From CASFRF01 sp031549345 (GTDB lineage Bacteria > Verrucomicrobiota > Lentisphaeria > Victivallales > Victivallaceae), in assembly GCA_031549345.1 (NCBI GenBank), contig JAVBPY010000002.1:1-64000 (forward strand): a DNA stretch of 64,000 nucleotides, given 5' to 3'. Shown here one piece after another: positions 25,621-34,055 of this stretch (position 1 is its first letter; the number at the start of each line of letters is the position of its first letter). The translations under genes and the position numbers were made by a program. Under the pieces are notes generated by a model. The model did not search any database. It was not told the origin of the DNA and saw nothing but the letters and a program-made list of their open reading frames with translations.

Positions 25621-26663
25621 GGGATCTTCACCATATAAAATTCCCGAACGCCGTCGATGGCCAGATAGAGCATCTGCCGTTCGTCGTCGGTGAATCCGTG
25701 CGGGTACGCCACCTGGGTTACCACGGTGTGATCGTCGTTCCAGACGTGGAGCTGGTGCTGCTTGAGCTTCGCCACCGGGAGGCTGCGGCTCCAGGTTTTG
25801 CCGTTGTCGTCGCTGATGAGGAGTTCCAGCACGTCGCGGAAGGAGTGTTCCTTGCTGCATGTGTTGTTGAACATCGCAAGTTTGTCGCCCACGCGGTAGA
25901 CCACAACCTTGGTGCCGGGGTTGGAGATTCCCGTGGTGTGCGCCTCAGACCAGGTCAGGCCCGAATCGAAGCTTTCGCTTTCGTAGAGGAAGCCGCGGCT
26001 GCTGCGGATATACATCCGCAGGTGTCCGGCTTCGCACTCGATGATCTCCGGTTCCCAGAACTGAAGCGGCTCCGGGTCGATGATGTACCCGTGGAGCGAG
26101 TACGATTTTCCCTGGTTCGTCGAGCGGATCGCGCCGCAGCAGAATTGCCAGCCGCGGTCGCCGGGAACGGTGTAAAGGCGGGTCTGTTCAACCCAATAAA
26201 CCGGAAAAATCCAGCTCCCGTCCTGGAGGATGCGCCCTTGGCGGATGGAGAGGTTCGGCGGAACGCCGGGGATGCCGAAGGGTTCGCTCCACGTTTTGCC
26301 CGAATCGTCGGTGTAGCTGAAGAATGCGCGGATCTCGGTGAAGAACGTTTCGTAGACGTAGGTGTGAAACGCGGCGAACGGACGGGGACCGTCGGTGAAA
26401 ATTTCCGTCCCCCATGTCGGACGCGTCGGGTGTTTGCAGACAACTTCCGGCTCGCCCCAGGTTTTGCCGTCGTCGTAGCTGCGGACAATGCCCACTACGT
26501 TCTCCGGGTGCGGCTCCGAGGGGCCGCCCATATAGAGGAGCGAACACAAGGACCCATCCGCCATGCGGCGCAGAACGGGTTCGCGCGCCTGCGGCCACGC
26601 TTCGCTGGTTGTGTACATGACCGTCGGTTCGTAGGCGAATTCGATTTGTTTTTCAAAAGCCAT
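25596..26663 (-). CDS. Sialidase-like (BNR/Asp-box) protein
   Basis: A 355-aa protein with Asp-box repeats S-x-D-x-G-x-T-W: SYDDGKTWG, TDDSGKTWS, SFDSGLTWS and SDDNGKTWS. These mark a six-bladed beta-propeller of the exo-alpha-sialidase type. No signal peptide is seen, which fits an intracellular enzyme or an inactive homologue; the Arg triad is not readable with confidence (REPVLRRMADGS near the start is a candidate). It could act on sialic acids or related acidic sugars from host glycans. GGGGG is upstream of the ATG. Its nearest neighbours give no clear operon. Confidence 0.78.
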   Translation of the reverse strand: MAFEKQIEFAYEPTVMYTTSEAWPQAREPVLRRMADGSLCSLLYMGGPSEPHPENVVGIVRSYDDGKTWGEPEVVCKHPTRPTWGTEIFTDGPRPFAAFHTYVYETFFTEIRAFFSYTDDSGKTWSEPFGIPGVPPNLSIRQGRILQDGSWIFPVYWVEQTRLYTVPGDRGWQFCCGAIRSTNQGKSYSLHGYIIDPEPLQFWEPEIIECEAGHLRMYIRSSRGFLYESESFDSGLTWSEAHTTGISNPGTKVVVYRVGDKLAMFNNTCSKEHSFRDVLELLISDDNGKTWSRSLPVAKLKQHQLHVWNDDHTVVTQVAYPHGFTDDERQMLYLAIDGVREFYMVKIPYSDILGC

Positions 26664-26764
26664 TTGTTGCCCCCATGTTAAGGTGTTGCATTTACTTTAA
26701 TGCTCTTTTTCGATTGTTCAATTGCGAAAATCACCGCTTTTATTTCGATTTCCGATGATTTTTC

Positions 26765-26793
26765 TTGCTTTTTCGGACGATGCGTTATATATT
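26765..26793 (+). promoter_or_regulatory. Promoter for ABC-F gene
   Basis: TTGCTT (26765-26770), 17-bp spacer, TATATT (26788-26793), giving a transcript start near 26800 and an approximately 105-base leader before the ABC-F ATG at 26906. Confidence 0.6.
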
Positions 26794-26802
26794 ACGGGAA
26801 AC

Positions 26803-26890
26803 AGGAGGACATATCCGGTGCGTGACTGACAATACATCCATGGGCAAGTCGGCGACTTGCATTTTCACACTTGAATGAAGTATTGTTTTT
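26803..26890 (+). promoter_or_regulatory. Attenuator-like leader with mini-ORF before ABC-F gene
   Basis: An AGGAGG (26803-26808) precedes a three-codon ORF GTG CGT GAC TGA (26818-26829, peptide MRD). Its stop touches the arm ACAATAC (26829-26835), which pairs with GTATTGT (26880-26886) followed by four T (26887-26890), like an intrinsic terminator. Inside lies a second hairpin, GCAAGTC with GACTTGC (26844-26850/26854-26860). CAAGT can also pair with ACTTG at 26869-26873. A ribosome stalled on the mini-ORF would block the 5' arm. This is the architecture of ribosome-mediated attenuation known for several ABC-F resistance genes. Pairings are seen; function is inferred. Confidence 0.5.
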
Positions 26891-26905
26891 GTCGGGGATA
26901 CCGTT

Positions 26906-28408
26906 ATGTCTTATCATCTTTTTACCTCTCGCCTTTGTTTTGAGTACGATCGCGCCGCCGAACCTTTGTTTGAGGATCTAACCTTGTCGTTTTCAATTGG
27001 TTTTACCGGTATCGTCGGGGCCAACGGGTGCGGCAAAAGCACATTGCTGCGACTCCTGACCGGACGCTTGCGCCCGGATCGCGGCGGAGTCTCCGCCTCG
27101 GGGAGGGCGGTGCTCTGCGAACAAGAGGTGTCCGCGCCTCCTGAAGGCGCGAAGGAACTTTTCGACTCCACCCTTCCGCATGCCTTCCGCTTGCGTGAAA
27201 ATATGAAGCTCACCGCCGAGATGCTCGACCGTTGGGAAACACTATCGCTCGGCGAACGCAAGAAAATGCAAATCGCCGTCGCGTTGTTTCAGGAACCGGA
27301 CATCTTGTGCATCGACGAACCTACCAATCACCTGGACGCTTCCGGGCGGGAACTTCTCCTGCGCGAATTGAACTCCTTTCGCGGCATCGGTGCGATCGTC
27401 AGCCATGACCGGGAGCTCCTGGACGCACTCTGCAATCAATGTTTGTTTTTGGAGCACGGTTCGGCGACCATGCGTCCGGGCGGCGTCAGCGATGGGATTG
27501 CGGCGGAGGCGGCGGAAATCGAACAAAAGCTCGCCTTGCGGAGCCAACTGAAAAAAGAGCTGAAACGCGACAAGATGGAACTGCAGCGCCGCCGCGAAAA
27601 GGAACAGAAATCGCGCCATGATGACTGCAAAAGAAAGCTCGACCGACACGATCACGATGGAAAAGGGCGAATCGACGCCGCCCGCGTCAGCGGCCGCGAC
27701 CGTACCGCCGGCGACCTGGCCTCATTGCAGAGCAAAACCGTCGAGCGCAGCGGCATGCGCCTCGCCGGCCTGGGCAAGGTAAAAATCCACGAATACGGAC
27801 TGAAAATCCCTTACGGGTGCTATTCGACGCGGAATATCCTCCTGGATGTTCCGCCCCGCACCCTTGCGCTGGGGGAGGTGCGCACATTGTCTTTGCCCGC
27901 GTTGACCATCGGCAGTCGCGACCGCATTGCCTTGACCGGCGACAACGGGTGCGGCAAAAGCACCCTCCTGCGCCAACTCCTGCCGGAGCTCAAGCTGGCC
28001 CCCGAAGAGTACTTGTACATGCCGCAGGAGCTCGACAACGCCATGACCGCCCAAATCCATACCGCATTGCGCGAGTTGGGGCGCAATGACTTCAGCAAGG
28101 TGATGAATGTTGTGGCTTCGCTCGGTTCGCGTCCGGAGCGGGTGTTGGATTCGTCGCAATGCAGTCCCGGCGAGTGGCGCAAACTCTTTTTCGGGCTCGG
28201 TGTTTTGCGCCGGCTCAAGCTGATTATCCTTGATGAGCCGACCAATCACCTTGACCTCCCTTCCATCCGCTGCCTGGAAGAGGCGCTTGCATCGTGCGAA
28301 GGCGCATTGCTGCTTATCAGCCACGACCATATCTTTCTGAAAAAAACATGTTCCATCCATTGGCACATCACCGACGGCGTACTGAAAAAAACCGGAACAA
28401 TCCTATGA
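26906..28408 (+). CDS. ABC-F family ATPase (ribosome protection/translation factor type)
   Basis: A 500-aa soluble protein with two ABC domains. First: Walker A GANGCGKST (~38-46), signature LSLGERKKMQ, Walker B ILCIDEPTNHLD. Between the domains lies a charged, Lys/Arg-rich linker of about 90 residues (KKELKRDKMELQRRREKEQ), the P-site-tRNA-interaction region. Second: Walker A GDNGCGKST, signature CSPGEWRKL, Walker B IILDEPTNHLD, then LLISHDHIF. There is no membrane domain. ABC-F proteins act on ribosomes, and some give antibiotic resistance. The stop overlaps the AraC start as ATGA. A weak GGGGA lies before the ATG. Its leader suggests attenuation. Confidence 0.9.
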   Translation: MSYHLFTSRLCFEYDRAAEPLFEDLTLSFSIGFTGIVGANGCGKSTLLRLLTGRLRPDRGGVSASGRAVLCEQEVSAPPEGAKELFDSTLPHAFRLRENMKLTAEMLDRWETLSLGERKKMQIAVALFQEPDILCIDEPTNHLDASGRELLLRELNSFRGIGAIVSHDRELLDALCNQCLFLEHGSATMRPGGVSDGIAAEAAEIEQKLALRSQLKKELKRDKMELQRRREKEQKSRHDDCKRKLDRHDHDGKGRIDAARVSGRDRTAGDLASLQSKTVERSGMRLAGLGKVKIHEYGLKIPYGCYSTRNILLDVPPRTLALGEVRTLSLPALTIGSRDRIALTGDNGCGKSTLLRQLLPELKLAPEEYLYMPQELDNAMTAQIHTALRELGRNDFSKVMNVVASLGSRPERVLDSSQCSPGEWRKLFFGLGVLRRLKLIILDEPTNHLDLPSIRCLEEALASCEGALLLISHDHIFLKKTCSIHWHITDGVLKKTGTIL

Positions 28409-29286
28409 ATCAAACAAAATTCGGCATGGAGTGGAAGGATGCGCTTCCCGATCTTGCCTCGGCGGAAACGCTCGAACAATGGGAGCGCATTGTGTTGTCT
28501 TTCGAGCCGATCGCCCTGGGAATCGCCTTCTGGCATTGCCGGAGGCCGTGGGGGATTCCCACGCGGCGCATCGGCGATAATTTATTGTATTTCGTCGCTT
28601 CCGGCATGGAAACTTTTACCGTGGGGGACGAAACGAAGATCATGAAACGCGGCGATCTTGCGGTGGTGCCGGAGTTTACCCCGCACTCTTTCGGATTGGC
28701 CGATGGATGCCTCGAAGGGAGTCATTTTATGATCCATGCCCTGGCCGAGGCGCCCGTGGGCGAAAATCCGTTCGCCTCTTTTGTTACCCCTTTCCCCCGA
28801 TTGGAGTTTCCGGAGGCGTGGCTGGAAACACTCGGACACATCGTCGCCTTGCGGAACCGGAGCCGGGCCGCCGCCACAAGTTGGCTGCGCCGCCAATTGC
28901 GCGCCCTTCTTCTGGAACAAGCCGCCAAGGGCGCATACCGCCTTCCCGAGAAAGGATGCCGCGACGAGCGCGTCCACGGCGCTTTGACATTCATCCGCAA
29001 CAATTACGCCGGGTCGATCGCTGTTGCCGACATTGCCGAAAGCGTGCACCTGCATGAAGCCCAGCTCCGGGTTCTCTTCCGAAACGCGCTCGGACTTTCG
29101 CCCGGCGCGTGCCTCCAACGGGAACGGCTGGCCCATGCGGCACGGATGCTTGCGCGCTACGACCGCAACATGGCGGAGATCGCCTCACTTACCGGATTCG
29201 CCAATGAAAGCTACTTTTGCACCGCCTTCCGCCGTGCATTCGGCCACTCACCCGGCGAATACCGCACCCTTGTCCGGCGCGGGTAG
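28405..29286 (+). CDS. AraC family transcriptional regulator
   Basis: A 293-aa protein. N-terminal cupin-like effector domain (LLYFVASGMETFTVGDETK, RGDLAVVPEFTPHSF) and C-terminal AraC double HTH (~195-290: IAVADIAESVHLHEAQLRVLF, GLSPGACLQRERLAHAARML, NMAEIASLTGFANESYFCTA, FRRAFGHSPGEYR). The start MNQTKFGMEW overlaps the ABC-F stop by ATGA, so the regulator is translated from the same transcript. It could sense a sugar and regulate neighbouring glycan genes; its target is not visible. Convergent with the pilin-like gene, five bases apart. Confidence 0.9.
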   Translation: MNQTKFGMEWKDALPDLASAETLEQWERIVLSFEPIALGIAFWHCRRPWGIPTRRIGDNLLYFVASGMETFTVGDETKIMKRGDLAVVPEFTPHSFGLADGCLEGSHFMIHALAEAPVGENPFASFVTPFPRLEFPEAWLETLGHIVALRNRSRAAATSWLRRQLRALLLEQAAKGAYRLPEKGCRDERVHGALTFIRNNYAGSIAVADIAESVHLHEAQLRVLFRNALGLSPGACLQRERLAHAARMLARYDRNMAEIASLTGFANESYFCTAFRRAFGHSPGEYRTLVRRG

Positions 29287-29291
29287 GCGGA

Positions 29292-30176
29292 TTATTTGCA
29301 CTGCGACCAAGTCGCCGTTCCGCGGCCGAGGTTCACCGTGGAGGAGCCGTTGATCGAAAAATATCCGTCCGTCATGAGGATGACAGAATTTCCGGGAATG
29401 TAAATGTTGGCGACAGAGCCGCTCCCCGTCCAGGAACGGTAGGTCTGCGCGCGGGTGATGGCGGGAATTTCGGCCGTGTTGGTGTTCAGATTGTACCAGA
29501 AGACCGATCCGTCGCATTGAGCCACATTCCCGCCGGTGGCGATTTCCGGAATATCCGGGCGGCGGTGGTTGGTCTGCTCCCAATCCCCTTGCTGGCCGCC
29601 GCTGTACGTGTAGTAGCGGTTCGCGCGGTCGGACCAGATGGCCGGCTGCGGGTCGCGGCTCGGAAAACGTTGATGGATTTTAAGGTAACTTTCGAGTGTC
29701 AGCCGCATGGCGGGCCTGCTTGCGTCCGTGGGGTGCGCCGCCGTGGCGCCGCCGTAAAAGCTGTACATCATGTTTCCGCCGATGCTTGAACGCGAGGAAC
29801 TCGGGCAGATCATGACCTTGGCGGTCGCCGGCGATGTGGATGTCGCGACGCGTGTCGTCGGAATATTGCCGGTGCTCGGGACAAGGGTACCCCCCAGGTA
29901 ACTTTTATACAATGCCGGTATGCTGCCGAGCGATTGGGAGGCGCTGTACATTTGACCGAACATGCCGCGTCCGTACTGCCCGGCGATGGGGAGCGATTTA
30001 AAATCGTCCGTGTAACTTGCCGTGGCCAGCATGATTTGCTTGAGATTGCTCATACAGACAGCCCGCCGCCCCTGTTCCCGTGCTTTGTTGAGCGCCGGAA
30101 GAAGCATGCTTGCGAGGATCGCGATAATCGCGATGACAACCAAAAGCTCGATCAGTGTGAATGCCCGATTTTTCAT
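29292..30176 (-). CDS. Prepilin-like (type II secretion pseudopilin-type) protein
   Basis: A 294-aa protein. It begins MKNRAFTLIELLVVIAIIAI, the N-methylated pilin cleavage signal and hydrophobic spike helix used by prepilin peptidase. The rest is a Gly/Ser/Thr-rich globular domain (CMSNLKQIMLATASYTDDF, AQCDGSVFWYNLNTNT, VILMTDGYFSINGSS), with a QCDGSVF/DG-type end as in the large pilin-like families of Lentisphaerae and Planctomycetes. It is probably surface-anchored or extracellular; whether it assembles is unknown. The start at 30176 is chosen because it begins the signal; a TTG 15 bases earlier is not needed. Confidence 0.85.
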   Translation of the reverse strand: MKNRAFTLIELLVVIAIIAILASMLLPALNKAREQGRRAVCMSNLKQIMLATASYTDDFKSLPIAGQYGRGMFGQMYSASQSLGSIPALYKSYLGGTLVPSTGNIPTTRVATSTSPATAKVMICPSSSRSSIGGNMMYSFYGGATAAHPTDASRPAMRLTLESYLKIHQRFPSRDPQPAIWSDRANRYYTYSGGQQGDWEQTNHRRPDIPEIATGGNVAQCDGSVFWYNLNTNTAEIPAITRAQTYRSWTGSGSVANIYIPGNSVILMTDGYFSINGSSTVNLGRGTATWSQCK

Positions 30177-30206
30177 AGACAAAACCCCCAAAGTTAACTT
30201 GCCTCA

Positions 30207-30235
30207 ATTATACTATATTTATCAACCAAACGCAA
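30207..30235 (-). promoter_or_regulatory. Promoter for prepilin-like gene
   Basis: TTGCGT (30230-30235), 17-bp spacer, TATAAT (30207-30212) on the minus strand, 31 bases before the ATG at 30176. Strong consensus -10. Confidence 0.65.
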
Positions 30236-30263
30236 GTGATTTCTTGATGATGCAAACAAAAAA

Positions 30264-30292
30264 TTGTAAAAAAGTCGGATCGGGTGTATCTT
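30264..30292 (+). promoter_or_regulatory. Promoter for FAD oxidoreductase gene
   Basis: TTGTAA (30264-30269), 17-bp spacer, TATCTT (30287-30292), 33 bases before the ATG at 30325. It diverges from the pilin promoter in the 148-bp gap. Confidence 0.5.
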
Positions 30293-30324
30293 AACGGAAA
30301 TTATAAATGCGGGAGACGCAAATT

Positions 30325-31560
30325 ATGAATTTTGCAGCAGAATACGACGTCGTGGTCGTCGGCGGGGGAATCGCCGGTGTCGCCGCCGCCCTCCAGGCGG
30401 CCCGTTCGGGGAAAAAAACGGCGCTTCTGGAAAAAACGGTCCTTCTGGGTGGGCTCGCCACAACCGGAATGATTTATATCTACCTTCCCCTTTGCGACGG
30501 CAATGGACGCCAGCTCACATTCGGAATTTGCGAAGAACTCATCCGCCTGAGTCTGAAATACGGCCCCGGCGAAATTCCCGCCAATTGGACGAATGGCAAA
30601 GACCTGCCCGAATCAAAGCGCTACCGTTGCATCTTTTCCCCCGCGGCCTTCATGCTCGCACTGGATGAAATCCTGGAAACAGCGGGCGTGGATCTTTGGC
30701 TGGACACCCTTGTCTGCGACGCCGTGGTCGTCAACAATAAGCTGACGGAAGTTATTGTGGAAAACAAAAGCGGACGCGGCTCTTTGCGCGCCGGGTGCTT
30801 TATCGATGCTTCCGGCGATTGCGACGTCGCGCGCCGCGCGGGCGTTCCGTGCCAAGCAACGGAGAATTACCTTTCAATGTGGGCGCTCCAGTACAACGCG
30901 GAGTCCAGGGGCGGACTCGCCGACTCCATTCACATGTTGGCCACGGGCGCATACGCCACGGGCGGGCACAATATGCCCCCGGAACTCCTGGAACGTACCG
31001 GTCTTACGCAGGAAACACTGCGGGCGGGCGAGGGGCTTTCCGGCAAAAAAGTTACCGAATTCGTCCTCGGCGGCCGACGCATTCTCCGCGAATACTACAA
31101 ACTTGCGCAGGAAAACGGCGTGGACCGCAACCATCGCTTCCTCCTTAAGCTCCCCGCCATGGCGCAATTCCGTAAAACCTATTGCATCGAGGGGGAACAC
31201 GTCCTTGCCGAAGGCGAAGACCATATGCGTTTCGAGGATTCCATCGGCTTGGTCGGCGACTGGCGCAAAGCCGGTCCGGCCTGGGAAATCCCCTACCGCT
31301 CGTTGTACCCGAAAAACCGCCTCGGCGGGCTCCTGGCGGCGGGACGCTGCACCGCGGCCTCCGGTGATGCGTGGGAAATTACCCGTGTGATTCCCACCGC
31401 CGCCATGACGGGTCAGGCGGCCGGCCTTGCGGCGGCGTTGGCGCTGGACGCGGATGTGGACCCGGCGGATCTGGACGTAAAGATACTTCAGGATGCGTTG
31501 CGGAAACTCGGCTTCAAACTGCATTTGGACGAGGTCGGGCTCGGCTATGCGCACAATTGA
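30325..31560 (+). CDS. FAD-dependent oxidoreductase (FAD_oxidored family)
   Basis: A 411-aa protein. Rossmann dinucleotide motif YDVVVVGGGIAGVAAALQAA, then LLEKTVLLGGLATTGMIYIY. Later GCFIDASGDCDVARRAGVP and the C-terminal GGLLAAGRCTAASGDAWEITR, typical of the large PF12831-type family in Planctomycetes and Lentisphaerae. The reaction is unknown, probably oxidation of an organic acid or sugar. ATG at 30325 is preferred over 30307 because GGGAG is nine bases before it. The second oxidoreductase at the window end (62945-64000) belongs to the same family. Confidence 0.85.
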   Translation: MNFAAEYDVVVVGGGIAGVAAALQAARSGKKTALLEKTVLLGGLATTGMIYIYLPLCDGNGRQLTFGICEELIRLSLKYGPGEIPANWTNGKDLPESKRYRCIFSPAAFMLALDEILETAGVDLWLDTLVCDAVVVNNKLTEVIVENKSGRGSLRAGCFIDASGDCDVARRAGVPCQATENYLSMWALQYNAESRGGLADSIHMLATGAYATGGHNMPPELLERTGLTQETLRAGEGLSGKKVTEFVLGGRRILREYYKLAQENGVDRNHRFLLKLPAMAQFRKTYCIEGEHVLAEGEDHMRFEDSIGLVGDWRKAGPAWEIPYRSLYPKNRLGGLLAAGRCTAASGDAWEITRVIPTAAMTGQAAGLAAALALDADVDPADLDVKILQDALRKLGFKLHLDEVGLGYAHN

Positions 31561-31588
31561 ATTCAGGTATTTTCTTTGCACCTGTCGC

Positions 31589-31617
31589 TTGACTTTTGAA
31601 AATTCAAACGGTATAAT
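31589..31617 (+). promoter_or_regulatory. Promoter with internal inverted repeat, for zinc-ribbon/TPR operon
   Basis: TTGACT (31589-31594), 17-bp spacer, TATAAT (31612-31617). Within the spacer is TTTGAA-AA-TTCAAA (31595-31608), an inverted repeat of 6-bp arms that could be an operator between -35 and -10. Confidence 0.7.
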
Positions 31618-31670
31618 AGTGGAATGTTGTAAAAAAATATGAATTACATTGTTTAGGGAGAACGTGGAAT

Positions 31671-32543
31671 ATGCAAAAATCGGTGTGCGGAAAGTGCGGC
31701 GAGTCAAACGCCTACGACGCCGTTGTCTGTAAAAAATGCGGGAGCCGCATTGAGAAAAGAGAAACCAAGCTGGATTCCATGCTGCGTGAAGGAACGCTTT
31801 GGGACAAAATCATGCGCGGCCCGCGCCGGCTGATGAAAAAAGCCTTCCGTTTTACACGGACGCTGATCCTCGGCACCCTTTTCACAATCATAACGGCAAT
31901 CATTACACTGGTAGTGCTTCTGGTCGTCCCCATCGGCTGGGATACCCCGGTTATGCCGACCAAGGACGATGTGCAAGCCGGAGCGAAAATCGACAAAGAC
32001 GGCATGCAAATTCCGGAAGGAAAAACCGGCAGCATCTCTTCCGACGAACTTCGCAGCCTGGGCTTGTATCTTCTCCTAACCGACAGCCGGGCCAAGGCAC
32101 GCGATTACACCCCGCTCGGGCACGAGGATTTGCTCCTGATGACGCCGCGTCCGATCGAGCGCGGAATGCGCTACGCGGCCGCCAAACGCCTTTTTGCCGG
32201 GGCCACTTTCAGTTTGATCGCGGAACAGAAGAACGACGATTCTTTTGTCTACACGTTCTGCGGCGAATTGCAGAAACCGAAGCTTCCCTGGCGCTTTCGT
32301 GTTACCTATTTCCCCGACCGCGAAAACGGCGGAAAACTCGCCCTGACCGGGCTGATGTTCCAGAACATGCCGTTGCCGAAGTCGAAACTTCCGCAGATGC
32401 TCAAGTTGTTTGAAGCTCTGCTTGGGCCGCAACGAAAAATCAGCGATTTCATCGATCGGATCGAAGGCGCGAACATGGTGATGACGCCCGGACAGACCAG
32501 TCGCCTTACGCTGACACTGACCAAGGAGCAGAAAAAGCCATGA
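31671..32543 (+). CDS. Zinc-ribbon, single-pass membrane protein, unknown function
   Basis: A 290-aa protein. The N-terminus has two CxxC pairs (CGKCGESNAYDAVVCKKCG), a zinc ribbon. A basic segment (GPRRLMKKAFRFTRTLILG) leads to one membrane helix (~65-90, GTLFTIITAIITLVVLLVVP). The remaining ~200 residues are soluble and would lie outside the cytoplasm; I do not recognise them. GGGAG lies before the ATG, with a strong promoter upstream. The stop overlaps the TPR gene start (ATGA). The pair and the downstream Pro/Ala-rich protein look like a lineage-specific envelope or signalling module. Confidence 0.7.
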   Translation: MQKSVCGKCGESNAYDAVVCKKCGSRIEKRETKLDSMLREGTLWDKIMRGPRRLMKKAFRFTRTLILGTLFTIITAIITLVVLLVVPIGWDTPVMPTKDDVQAGAKIDKDGMQIPEGKTGSISSDELRSLGLYLLLTDSRAKARDYTPLGHEDLLLMTPRPIERGMRYAAAKRLFAGATFSLIAEQKNDDSFVYTFCGELQKPKLPWRFRVTYFPDRENGGKLALTGLMFQNMPLPKSKLPQMLKLFEALLGPQRKISDFIDRIEGANMVMTPGQTSRLTLTLTKEQKKP

Positions 32544-33937
32544 TGGAAAAAAAGACCATTCAAACCGTTTCCCCGCTTGTGCGCGAGGCGTATGCCAAGG
32601 CGGGAAAAGTCGGACCGCACGATCCGAACTTGTGTATTCAGCTCTTCAAGGGCGTTGTAAAAATGGATCCGTGCTTCATCAAAGCACGTGAGCGTTTGCG
32701 TGATCTGGAGCAGAAAAAAACCATGGCAATGGGAATGATGAGCCGGATGATGGCGCAATTTGGATCGCTTTTCAGCGTAATCGGCATTCGCGCCGCCCTC
32801 CGGCGCGATGCAAAGGAAGCGCTCGACAAATGCGAAGACGCATTGGCGAACTGCCTGGATCTTCCCGCTGTTCTTCGCGTTCTGGCCGATGCGGCGTTGG
32901 AGTTCGACGCACCGTTCATCGCGGTGGAAGCGGCCAAACTCCTGAACGATTTTCACCCCGGCAAAGACGACAATATATATCTTCTTGTCCGTTGCATGCA
33001 GAAGAACAACCAGGCGCGCGAGGCGGTCAAGGTCTTCCAGGAGATCGCCCGCCGCCATCCCGGAAACATTAAAATACAATCCGAATTGCGTGCGGCGATG
33101 GCGCTTGCGAGCATGGAGCACGGGCGCTGGGAAGAAGAGGGGACCACCCAGGAACGGGCCGTCGGCCTGAAGGAGACGATCGCCGAACAAATCGGCGAAG
33201 GGACCATTCACGACACGGACCAGGCACAGCTCCTGATCGCCAAATACCTCAAAGACCTGGAGGAAAAAGATTCCATCGATGTGCGTCGGAAATTGGCCGA
33301 AGCCTATATGGCCGCCAAACGTTACGACGAGGCGATCACCGAACTTGAGAAAGTCGCCGCCGGAATCGGCTCACTGGATCCCCTTGTGGATAAAGCTATT
33401 GAAGCAGCCGTTCTTGCGAAGTTCGACCTCGCGCTTGCCGAACTGCGCACGAATCCCGCCGCCTACGACCGCGCGGAGGAGCAGATCGCTCAGTTCGAGG
33501 CGCAGCGCGCCGATTACCGCCAGGAGCGTGCCGAGGCGCGGGCGCGGACATACCCCAACGACGCACAGCTCCGGCACGACCTTGCGCTGGTGAAATACGA
33601 GCGCGGCGATTACGATGCCGCCATCGAGCAATTTCAGCACTCGCGCCGGAGTCCCAAGCTGAGTTTGGAAGCCGGCGGATACCTGGGCCGTTGTTTTGCC
33701 GCGAAAAAGCAGTACGACATGGCCATTGAACAGCTTGAGTCCGTCCTTGAGAGAATGGACCGCATGGATAAAGAAAAACTTGAAATGCTGTATTTCATCG
33801 CGTGCCTCTATGAAGAAACCGGTAAAACGGAGAAAGCGTTGGAGTATTTCAAGATCATTTACCAGGCGCAGGCGAATTTTCGCGATGTGGCGACGCGGAT
33901 TGCCGGTTCGTACGAAAAAGCGAAAACGGACGCCTGA
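32540..33937 (+). CDS. TPR-repeat protein
   Basis: A 465-aa protein of tetratricopeptide type. Repeats include LIVQLFKGVVKMDP-like start (CIQLFKGVVKMDPCFIKARE), EAVKVFQEIARRHPGN, YMAAKRYDEAITELEKVAAG, LALVKYERGDYDAAIEQFQH, FAAKKQYDMAIEQLESVLER and ETGKTEKALEYFKIIYQ. It is soluble and without signal peptide. TPR stacks are protein-binding scaffolds. Its start overlaps the zinc-ribbon membrane protein stop as ATGA, so the two probably form a complex; this is inference. A probable terminator follows its stop. Confidence 0.85.
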   Translation: MMEKKTIQTVSPLVREAYAKAGKVGPHDPNLCIQLFKGVVKMDPCFIKARERLRDLEQKKTMAMGMMSRMMAQFGSLFSVIGIRAALRRDAKEALDKCEDALANCLDLPAVLRVLADAALEFDAPFIAVEAAKLLNDFHPGKDDNIYLLVRCMQKNNQAREAVKVFQEIARRHPGNIKIQSELRAAMALASMEHGRWEEEGTTQERAVGLKETIAEQIGEGTIHDTDQAQLLIAKYLKDLEEKDSIDVRRKLAEAYMAAKRYDEAITELEKVAAGIGSLDPLVDKAIEAAVLAKFDLALAELRTNPAAYDRAEEQIAQFEAQRADYRQERAEARARTYPNDAQLRHDLALVKYERGDYDAAIEQFQHSRRSPKLSLEAGGYLGRCFAAKKQYDMAIEQLESVLERMDRMDKEKLEMLYFIACLYEETGKTEKALEYFKIIYQAQANFRDVATRIAGSYEKAKTDA

Positions 33938-33970
33938 AAAAAAGAGGTTTTTTTTCGGAGTGCGTTTTTT
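33930..33970 (+). terminator. Probable intrinsic terminator after TPR gene
   Basis: An A-run and T-run arm pair (around 33934-33943 with 33948-33957), with an outer ACGC (33930-33933) and GCGT (33962-33965), followed by a run of five T (33966-33970). The stem is A/T-rich and therefore weak. Confidence 0.45.
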
Positions 33971-33975
33971 ATGGG

Positions 33976-34004
33976 TTGCATTTGCCGGATGAGCGTATTA
34001 TATT
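33976..34004 (+). promoter_or_regulatory. Promoter for Pro/Ala-rich protein gene
   Basis: TTGCAT (33976-33981), 17-bp spacer, TATATT (33999-34004), 51 bases before the ATG at 34056. Confidence 0.55.
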
Positions 34005-34055
34005 CCGGTGTGTGGTACTATTACGAGCGGAAGTGAATATAGATAGGGGTGCAGC

